Positions 14,061-19,751 of a DNA stretch of 19,751 nucleotides are shown piece by piece. Both the position numbers and the translations under genes were made by a program. The DNA is taken from contig CAAFQR010000032.1 of NCBI GenBank assembly GCA_900765165.1, positions 1 to 19,751 on the forward strand, written 5' to 3'. Below the pieces are notes generated by a model. That model was not told where the DNA came from. It searched no databases and saw nothing but the letters and a program-made list of their open reading frames with translations. The stretch's first letter is position 1; each line of letters begins with the position of its first letter. The stretch comes from Veillonellaceae bacterium (GTDB taxonomy: Bacteria > Bacillota > Negativicutes > Veillonellales > Veillonellaceae).

Positions 14061-14309
14061 ATGGCACAGCAGGAACGACATATTAAGAAAGCCGCTATCC
14101 ATACGGACACCATTCAGCTGGATCAGCTCTTGAAATTTGAAGGTGTAATTGAAACCGGGGGCGGCATTAAACCGCTCTTAGACGGTGAAAAGATTTACGT
14201 TAATGGCGCATTATGTACTGCGAAACGCAAGAAATTAGCACCCGGCGATACGGTAGATATCGACGGCGTTGGTTCTTGGCTCGTTGTACGGGAGGGGGCT
14301 GCCGAGTGA
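14061..14309 (+). CDS. yaaA: S4-domain RNA-binding protein (YaaA/RlbA family)
   Basis: This 82-residue protein belongs to the small S4-like family found between dnaN and recF in Firmicutes and linked to ribosome/RNA binding. The S4 pattern is visible: I-x-L-D-Q-L-L-K near residue 19, then G-G-x-I-K-x-L-L, V-N-G and K-R-x-K-L-x-P-G-D-x-V. The ATG at 14061 is favoured because GAGGAG lies 8 bases upstream; the frame also opens with a GTG at 14052 that would overlap this site. Its TGA overlaps the recF GTG by three bases (GTGA), indicating translational coupling. Confidence 0.9.
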   Translation: MAQQERHIKKAAIHTDTIQLDQLLKFEGVIETGGGIKPLLDGEKIYVNGALCTAKRKKLAPGDTVDIDGVGSWLVVREGAAE

Positions 14310-15388
14310 ATATTCACTCCTTGCAGTTGATTAACTTTCGCAACTATGCCGATAAAACCTGGACATTTCCGTCTCAGATTATCGTGCTGTACGGTCCTAA
14401 CGGTGCTGGGAAGACCAATATTTTGGAATCCATTTATGTAAGCACCGTTGGCCGTAGCTTTCGCACTACCGATACGGCGGATTTAATCCGCTTCGGTGCG
14501 GAGGAAGCAGGTATTGTCCTGCAATTTGAAAAGAAAGAAACGCCGCAGAAGGTGACGCTGCGCATGGCCAGAAAGGTCCGGAAGGACATTCGCTTAAACG
14601 GCAATCGGCTTACGCAAAAAGAGCTGATTGGTACGTTAAATACAGTGCTTTTTTGTCCGGAAGACTTGCAGCTCATCAAGGGCAGTCCGTCCCAGCGACG
14701 CCGCTTTTTAGACCTGGAGCTGTCACAGACCAGTGCGCTTTACTATAATCAGCTTAGTATGTACAACCGGGCGCTGCAGCAGCGTAATTTTATCCTACGA
14801 GAACAAGCAGGGTCCCGTAAAATCTCTTTAGGGGAATGGGACGCCCAGCTGGCAGAAACCGGTTCGTACTTGATCAAAAAGCGCTTAGCCGGTCTTAAAA
14901 AGCTTAACTTACTTTTAGATTTGATGAATCGACGCTTAACCGGTGGTAAGGAAAATTTGCGCATTACCTATGAGCAGCCCTATAGCGACGGCGAGCTCTT
15001 AGTAGAGCCGGCTGATTTATTGGCAAAACTACAGGAAACACTGCCTATTGATCGTCGTCGTCAAAGTACGACTATCGGGCCGCACCGCGATGACTTAGGG
15101 TTCTTTTCAGGAGCGGCGGATTTGCGCAAATATGGCTCTCAGGGCCAACAGCGTACGGCGGTGCTGTCACTGAAGCTCAGCGAGCTGGAATTTATCAAAT
15201 CTGAAGTAGGCGAATATCCTATTTTGTTGTTAGATGATGTATTAAGCGAACTGGATAAGGAACGACGTCAAAATTTGATGCAGTTCATCCATCGCCGAGT
15301 GCAAACATTTATTACGACTACTGAATTGGAGCAAACCGAAGGATTGACGGCGGTTACCGCCATTCCCTGTGGTACGGAGGACGTGTAA
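14306..15388 (+). CDS. recF: DNA replication and repair protein RecF
   Basis: RecF is an SMC/ABC-like ATPase that helps load RecA at gaps and stalled forks. The 360-residue protein has Walker A GPNGAGKTN at 30-38, the F-L-D-L-E-L-S block near 135, a GPHRDD segment, an S-Q-G-Q-Q-R signature and Walker B with Asp310-Asp311 in LLLDDVLSELD. I chose the GTG at 14306 because GGAGGGGG precedes it and the family N-terminus (HSLQLINFRNY) begins just after; the open frame extends to 14213 inside the S4 gene. Its stop overlaps the next gene's ATG by one base (TAATG). Confidence 0.96.
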   Translation: MNIHSLQLINFRNYADKTWTFPSQIIVLYGPNGAGKTNILESIYVSTVGRSFRTTDTADLIRFGAEEAGIVLQFEKKETPQKVTLRMARKVRKDIRLNGNRLTQKELIGTLNTVLFCPEDLQLIKGSPSQRRRFLDLELSQTSALYYNQLSMYNRALQQRNFILREQAGSRKISLGEWDAQLAETGSYLIKKRLAGLKKLNLLLDLMNRRLTGGKENLRITYEQPYSDGELLVEPADLLAKLQETLPIDRRRQSTTIGPHRDDLGFFSGAADLRKYGSQGQQRTAVLSLKLSELEFIKSEVGEYPILLLDDVLSELDKERRQNLMQFIHRRVQTFITTTELEQTEGLTAVTAIPCGTEDV

Positions 15389-16269
15389 TGGCAAAGGAAC
15401 CCATAAAGCCGTTGGATGATTGCTTATCCGGCGCATTAAAAGAGCTTGGCCTGGCGGAACGCTTCGGCGTTATGCGGTTATTTCACCATTGGTCGTCCGT
15501 AGCAGGTAAGCGGTTAGCAGGCAATACGAAGCTTCTGAGCGTAGAGCCGCCGACGGTGACCATTGCGGCCTTTACGTCCGTATGGCTTCAGCAGCTGCAG
15601 ATGACGAAAGCAAAGCTTTTGCAGCGCATCAATGAATTTTACGGTCAGCCGATCATTAAGGACTTAAAATTTGTCATGTACCGGCAAAGCGTCATCAAGG
15701 AACAGCACCTGGAAGGCATCGACGCGGATCCAATTGTGCGGCCTCGCATTGATTTCAACAGCATCGTGCTCACACCGGACGAAGTGGCTGCTATTGACAA
15801 AAGTTTATCTTCCGTGCAAAATAGTGAACTCAAAGAGAAGCTTCGAGAAGTGCAGGTTAAGCAGAAAAAGAAGGAAAAATACATGCTTAGCCACGGCTAT
15901 CGGCTTTGTGAATCCTGTGGTCACTATGTGCGGGCGCCGCACCGGCTGTGCTTGACCTGTGCTTATGAGCAGCAGCGACAGCGCATCGTGGCGGTTCGAA
16001 AATGGCTTCATGCAAAACCGTATTGGAAATGGGACGACATGCAAAAGCAACTGCCGTCGGTGACCATGAGTGAGTACAATGAAGCCAAACGCGAAGTTAT
16101 CTACTACTATTTAGACCGCATTTATACAGGGTCCCAGGATTCTGTTGATTTATATACGGCGGCTATGCTCATAACGGGCAAAACCGTTGAAGAGCTGACG
16201 CCACAGTTTGTTATTAATCTTACCAATCGGTATCGACCGAAACCAAAAACGGAGGTTGTAAAGAAGTAA
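15388..16269 (+). CDS. DUF721/DciA-like protein with zinc-finger motif
   Basis: DUF721 includes DciA, the replicative-helicase operator of bacteria lacking DnaC/DnaI-type loaders. In this 293-residue protein the N-terminal domain (about 10-100) shows W35-x-x-V-A-G, R42-L, and V-x-x-S-x-x-W-L-Q-Q-L-like spacing, as in that family. A Lys/Glu-rich helix (about 145-165) follows, then CESC (174-177) and CLTC (188-191), a four-cysteine zinc-binding knuckle. A C-terminal part of about 100 residues rich in Tyr, Trp and basic residues (K-P-Y-W-K-W) has no family I recognise. DciA proteins are usually shorter and lack the C4 motif. The ATG has GGAGG 7 bases upstream and overlaps recF by one base; remB follows after 2 bases. 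Helicase loading is an inference. Confidence 0.8.
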   Translation: MAKEPIKPLDDCLSGALKELGLAERFGVMRLFHHWSSVAGKRLAGNTKLLSVEPPTVTIAAFTSVWLQQLQMTKAKLLQRINEFYGQPIIKDLKFVMYRQSVIKEQHLEGIDADPIVRPRIDFNSIVLTPDEVAAIDKSLSSVQNSELKEKLREVQVKQKKKEKYMLSHGYRLCESCGHYVRAPHRLCLTCAYEQQRQRIVAVRKWLHAKPYWKWDDMQKQLPSVTMSEYNEAKREVIYYYLDRIYTGSQDSVDLYTAAMLITGKTVEELTPQFVINLTNRYRPKPKTEVVKK

Positions 16270-16271
16270 GA

Positions 16272-16541
16272 ATGTTTATACATATTAGCGATGAACATGT
16301 AATATCCGTTGATGAAATTATCGGCCTAGTGAAGGAAATCCCTTTGATGAAGGGAAAACGACGCCGCAATCGACAGTGGCATAACCAGAAAATCATCCAT
16401 GTATTTCCGGATGAACCCATTCGCTGTTACCTGGTAACGACGGATTTTGTCTATGGTTTATCTATGTCTATTAGTGGTGCCGGACGACGGTTACTGCGCG
16501 CAGCGCAAGGAATTCCCGTATCCTTATACACAAAACACTAA
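16272..16541 (+). CDS. remB: RemB/YaaB family (DUF370) protein
   Basis: This 89-residue protein sits between recF-dciA and gyrB, where B. subtilis has yaaB/remB. Its start, MFIHISDEHVISVDEIIGLV, resembles the DUF370 family opening, and the V-T-T-D-x-V-Y-x-S block fits the second half. RemB affects extracellular-matrix gene expression in B. subtilis; the role here is unknown. A basic patch (K-G-K-R-R-R-N-R) lies around residues 27-34. There is no well-placed ribosome site (GGAGG is 16 bases upstream), so translation probably couples to the preceding gene, which ends 2 bases before. The 3' end contains a perfect DnaA box. Confidence 0.75.
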   Translation: MFIHISDEHVISVDEIIGLVKEIPLMKGKRRRNRQWHNQKIIHVFPDEPIRCYLVTTDFVYGLSMSISGAGRRLLRAAQGIPVSLYTKH

Positions 16542-16555
16542 AAAGATAGTATAAT
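16524..16555 (+). promoter_or_regulatory. Putative gyrB promoter with overlapping DnaA box
   Basis: A perfect TATAAT -10 (16550-16555) lies 66 bases before the gyrB ATG. The -35 window (16527-16532, TACACA) is poor and lies inside a perfect DnaA box, TTATACACA (16524-16532), within the end of remB. DnaA could therefore repress or activate gyrB. This is inferred from position only. Confidence 0.55.
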
Positions 16556-16621
16556 AGAGAGAATGCAATTTTATCCTTTGATTTTTGAGGATATTCAACA
16601 TAATTATAGGGAGGAACAGTA

Positions 16622-18523
16622 ATGGCAGAGGAAAATTACGGTGCCCAAAATATACAGGTTTTGGAAGGCTTAGAAGCAGTACGACTTCGCCCAGGGATGT
16701 ATATTGGTAGCACATCGGCACGCGGGTTACATCATTTGGTATACGAAGTGGTGGACAATAGCGTGGACGAAGCGTTAGCTGGCTATTGTACGCACATTGA
16801 AGTATTCATCAATAAAGACAATAGCATTACCGTAGTCGACAATGGGCGCGGTATTCCTTGCGGCATGCATGAAACAGGTATTCCTGCCGTAGAATTGGTT
16901 TTGACGAAGCTTCACGCCGGCGGTAAATTCGGCGGTGGCGGCTACAAGGTATCCGGTGGCTTACACGGCGTAGGTATTTCCGTAGTAAACGCCTTGAGCG
17001 AATGGACCATCGTGCAGGTACGACAGGATGGCAATCTTCATGAAATAAAATTCGAACGCGGTCACTTAACATCGCCGTTAACGGTTATTGGCGAAGCCAA
17101 TGATACCGGTACGACGGTTATTTTCAAACCGGATGCTGAAATTTTTGAAACCACGGTGTTTGAATTCGGCGTCTTGAAGAATCGTTTACAGGAATTGGCA
17201 TTCCTTAACAAAGGGTTGCGCATTACCTTAACGGACCTTCGCGAAGAAGAACCGCATGTAGAAAGCTTCATGTACGAAGGTGGTCTCGTATCGTTCGTAC
17301 AGTTCTTAAATGAAAACAAAGACGTTATCAACACGTCCGTCATCGATATGGAAAATACTCGTGACGACGTAGTGGTAGACGTTGCCTTACAATATAACGA
17401 TAGCTATAGCGAAACGATTTTATCCTTCGTTAACAACATCAACACCGTTGACGGCGGTACGCATTTAAGCGGCTTCCGCAGCGCGTTGACTCGTACCCTT
17501 AACGACTATGCGCGTAAAGCCGGTCTTTTGAAGGACAACGAAAGCAACTTGTCCGGCGATGACGTACGTGAAGGCTTAACCGCCGTTGTTAGCGTAAAAG
17601 TATTGAATCCGCAGTTTGAAGGGCAGACGAAGGCTAAGCTTGGCAATAGCGAAGTAAAAGGCATTACCGATACGGTTGTATCCGAAGGCCTCCGCGTGTA
17701 CTTAGAAGAACATCCGTCGGAAGCGAAGAAGATTATCGACAAAGCCACCACGGCTAGCCGTGCTCGTGAAGCAGCTCGTAAAGCTCGTGAACTCACTCGT
17801 CGTAAGAATGCTTTGGAAGTAAGCTCCTTGCCTGGCAAATTAGCTGACTGCTCCGAAAAGGATCCGCTAATGACAGAAATCTACCTCGTCGAAGGGGACT
17901 CCGCCGGTGGTAGTGCTAAGCAGGGCCGCGATCGTCGTTATCAGGCCATTTTGCCGTTGCGCGGTAAAATCCTGAACGTAGAAAAAGCGCGCTTAGACAA
18001 AATTCTGGCAAATGCGGAAATTCGCGCCATGATTACCGCCTTCGGTACCGGTATTGGCGAAGAATTCGATCTCGATAAAAGTCGTTATCACAAAATTATC
18101 ATCATGACCGATGCGGACGTAGACGGCGCCCACATTCGGACTTTATTATTAACCTTCTTCTATCGCTACATGAAGCCGTTAATCGAAGAAGGTCGGGTGT
18201 ATATTGCGCAGCCGCCGTTGTACCAGATCAAAAAAGGCAAGAGCCATTGGTATGTGTACAGTGATGCGGAAATGACAGCTAAGCTTGACGAAGTTGGTCG
18301 CGACAATATTACGATTCAACGTTACAAAGGTCTTGGTGAAATGAATCCGGAACAGCTGTGGGAAACGACGATGAATCCGGAAAATAGAACCATTTTGCAA
18401 GTTAGCTTAGAAGACAGCATCGAAGCGGATAAAATCTTCAGCGTCCTCATGGGTGACAAAGTCGAACCGCGTCGTAAGTTTATCGAAGATAACGCCAAAC
18501 TGGTACGCAATCTCGACTTATAA
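16622..18523 (+). CDS. gyrB: DNA gyrase subunit B
   Basis: GyrB is the ATPase and TOPRIM subunit of gyrase, which with GyrA introduces negative supercoils. The 633-residue protein has the GHKL ATPase features D-N-S-V-D-E-A-L, the V-V-D-N-G-R-G-I-P block and G-G-L-H-G-V-G. The TOPRIM domain shows EGDSAGGSA with Glu424, PLRGKILNVEKAR, and the metal-binding D497-A-D499-V-D501-G. The C-terminal RYKGLGEMNPEQLWETTMNP block is complete, with the RRKFIE end. It is the short GyrB form without the enterobacterial insert. AGGGAGGAA precedes the ATG. lysP follows after 17 bases; gyrA, the usual neighbour, is absent. Confidence 0.98.
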   Translation: MAEENYGAQNIQVLEGLEAVRLRPGMYIGSTSARGLHHLVYEVVDNSVDEALAGYCTHIEVFINKDNSITVVDNGRGIPCGMHETGIPAVELVLTKLHAGGKFGGGGYKVSGGLHGVGISVVNALSEWTIVQVRQDGNLHEIKFERGHLTSPLTVIGEANDTGTTVIFKPDAEIFETTVFEFGVLKNRLQELAFLNKGLRITLTDLREEEPHVESFMYEGGLVSFVQFLNENKDVINTSVIDMENTRDDVVVDVALQYNDSYSETILSFVNNINTVDGGTHLSGFRSALTRTLNDYARKAGLLKDNESNLSGDDVREGLTAVVSVKVLNPQFEGQTKAKLGNSEVKGITDTVVSEGLRVYLEEHPSEAKKIIDKATTASRAREAARKARELTRRKNALEVSSLPGKLADCSEKDPLMTEIYLVEGDSAGGSAKQGRDRRYQAILPLRGKILNVEKARLDKILANAEIRAMITAFGTGIGEEFDLDKSRYHKIIIMTDADVDGAHIRTLLLTFFYRYMKPLIEEGRVYIAQPPLYQIKKGKSHWYVYSDAEMTAKLDEVGRDNITIQRYKGLGEMNPEQLWETTMNPENRTILQVSLEDSIEADKIFSVLMGDKVEPRRKFIEDNAKLVRNLDL

Positions 18524-18540
18524 GAGAGGGAGGAATCCAC

Positions 18541-19751
18541 ATGAGTGAAGTAGGATCTGAAGAAAAACTTCGCCGTAGCCTGAAATCCCGACACATGAAC
18601 ATGATCGCCTTAGGTGGCGCTATCGGGACAGGGCTTTTCGTAGCTGGCGGCGAAACAGTAAGTACTGCCGGACCTGGCGGTGCGTTGGTAGCGTATGCAT
18701 TTATTGGTATTATGGTGTACTTTTTAATGACCAGCTTGGGGGAAATGGGCACCTATTTACCGGTATCCGGTTCCTTTGGCACCTATGCATCGCGGTATGT
18801 TGACCCGGCCTTCGGCTTTGCCTTAGGTTGGAACTATTGGTTTAACTGGGCTATTACCTTGGCTGCCGAATTGGTAGCCGGCGCGTTGATTATGAAATAC
18901 TGGTTCCCGGACATTCCGGCCATCGTCTGGTCAGCGCTCTTCCTGTTAGGCCTGTTTTTGATGAATTACCTATCCACACGGTCCTTTGGTGAAAGCGAAT
19001 ATTTCTTCTCCAGCATGAAGGTTATTACCGTTTTTATTTTCCTATTCGTAGGGACCTTGTTGATCTTAGGTATTGGTGGTACGTCGCCGGGCTTTGAAAA
19101 CTGGACCCGTGGCGAAGCACCGTTCGTAGGTGGCTTTGGCTCAATCTTGGCCATCTTCATGGTAGCCGGTTTCTCCTTCCAGGGTACCGAGCTTATCGGC
19201 GTCGCAGCCGGTGAAGCCGAAAATCCGGAAAAGACGATTCCTCGTGCTATCCACTCCATTTTCTGGCGTATTTTGTTATTCTACATCGGTTCCTTCGTCG
19301 TTATCGGTTTCCTTATTCCGTATAACGATCCGAACCTGTTGAAATCCGGCGTTGAAAACGTTGCTATTAGCCCGTTTACCTTGGTGCTTGACCGCTTCGG
19401 CTTTGCCTTTGCAGCTAGCTTCATCAATGCCATTATCTTGACCGCTGTATTGTCGGCCGGTAACTCCGGTTTGTATGCATCCACTCGTATGCTGTACGCT
19501 ATGGCTAAAAACGGCCGTGCGCCGAAGGTATTCACGAAGCTTAACTCTCGTGGCGTACCGGTGCCGGCGTTGTTCGCTACGGCTGCGTTCGGTTTGTTCG
19601 CATTCCTTACCAGCCTCATCGGCGAAGGTACGGCATACAACTGGCTCATTAACATCAGCGGTATGAGTGGTTTCATTGCATGGCTCGGTATTGCCATTGC
19701 GCATTACCGCTTCCGTCGTGCCTTCAAGGCGCAGGGCCGCAGCTTGGACGA
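18541..19751 (+). CDS. lysP: Lysine-specific permease LysP-like (partial, 3' end outside window)
   Basis: This is an APC-superfamily, amino-acid-transporter-family inner-membrane permease, cut by the window edge after 403 codons of an expected 480 or so. From memory of E. coli LysP the match is close throughout: MIALGGAIGTGLFVA near the start, STAGPGGAL, Y-F-L-M-T-S-L-G-E, P-V-S-G-S-F, FGFALGWNYWFNWA, GFSFQGTELIGVAAGE, ILTAVLSAGNSGLYASTRML and SGMSGFIAWLGIAI. About ten membrane segments are visible. The ATG has GGAGG 7 bases upstream and lies 17 bases after gyrB, with no terminator between, so it probably shares the gyrB transcript. Lysine is the most likely substrate, but related permeases carry other amino acids. 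Confidence 0.88.
   Translation, partial: MSEVGSEEKLRRSLKSRHMNMIALGGAIGTGLFVAGGETVSTAGPGGALVAYAFIGIMVYFLMTSLGEMGTYLPVSGSFGTYASRYVDPAFGFALGWNYWFNWAITLAAELVAGALIMKYWFPDIPAIVWSALFLLGLFLMNYLSTRSFGESEYFFSSMKVITVFIFLFVGTLLILGIGGTSPGFENWTRGEAPFVGGFGSILAIFMVAGFSFQGTELIGVAAGEAENPEKTIPRAIHSIFWRILLFYIGSFVVIGFLIPYNDPNLLKSGVENVAISPFTLVLDRFGFAFAASFINAIILTAVLSAGNSGLYASTRMLYAMAKNGRAPKVFTKLNSRGVPVPALFATAAFGLFAFLTSLIGEGTAYNWLINISGMSGFIAWLGIAIAHYRFRRAFKAQGRSLD

Noticed and set aside
14213..14305. Upstream extension of the recF frame inside the S4-domain gene
   Set aside because: The family N-terminus begins right after the GTG at 14306, which has a strong ribosome site; the extension is a shadow of the S4 gene.
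19276..19704. Minus-strand open frames of about 140 codons inside lysP
   Set aside because: They are antisense to a clearly conserved permease and have compositions typical of shadow frames.
1..19751. tRNA, rRNA, CRISPR, insertion sequence or prophage
   Set aside because: I saw no tandem spaced repeats, transposase motifs, tRNA-like folds or rRNA sequence; all larger gaps are explained by regulatory or origin sequence.

Overview
This window is a chromosomal replication-origin (oriC) neighbourhood of a low-to-mid GC Firmicute. The gene order jag-yidC-yidD-rnpA-rpmH / oriC / dnaA / oriC / dnaN-S4 protein-recF-DUF721-remB-gyrB is a classic Bacillota core arrangement. A Sec-type AmtB signal peptide, the rsmG-mnmG-mnmE block, a DUF721/DciA gene after recF and a stand-alone methionine-synthase reactivation protein suggest a Negativicutes (Veillonella/Dialister/Negativicoccus-like) relative. 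That placement is an inference from gene content, not a database result. Genes left of about 10.4 kb are all on the minus strand and genes right of 10.85 kb are all on the plus strand, so every gene is co-oriented with forks leaving oriC.

Left arm (1-10357, all minus strand). The edge (1-83) carries a DnaA-box cluster and a promoter that reads out of the window. Next comes a SAM-I (S-box) riboswitch with its own terminator, controlling a MetH-reactivation-domain protein. An amtB-glnB (PII) nitrogen operon follows; its leader contains an intrinsic terminator between a plausible promoter and the amtB start. Then come mnmE-mnmG-rsmG (tRNA wobble-uridine modification and 16S rRNA methylation) and rpmH-rnpA-yidD-yidC-jag (ribosomal protein L34, RNase P protein, membrane insertion, RNA binding). 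The latter block has a consensus sigma-A promoter before rpmH and a strong terminator after jag.

Origin (10358-10854 and 12682-12936). The bipartite oriC flanks dnaA. The upstream part has a dnaA promoter and several DnaA boxes, two of them perfect TTATNCACA matches. The downstream part holds further boxes and an apparent basal unwinding module: tandem DnaA boxes, a short spacer, then a run of CTA (DnaA-trio) repeats running into AT-rich sequence just before dnaN. DnaA itself is long (608 aa) because domain II is a Pro/Thr/Ala/Asp-rich linker of about 165 residues.

Right arm (10855-19751, plus strand). dnaA, dnaN, an S4-domain protein, recF, a DUF721/DciA-like protein with an added four-cysteine zinc-finger motif, a RemB/DUF370 protein and gyrB are tightly packed with short gaps or one-to-four-base overlaps. 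A consensus DnaA box lies at the -35 position of the probable gyrB promoter. gyrB is followed after 17 bases not by gyrA but by a lysP-like amino-acid permease that runs off the window.

I see no tRNA, rRNA, CRISPR array, insertion sequence or prophage. There is no clearly new multigene system. The points most worth a second look are the DciA-zinc-finger protein, the extra DnaA-box clusters (left edge, gyrB promoter), the amtB leader terminator, and the unusual PII and YidC residues.
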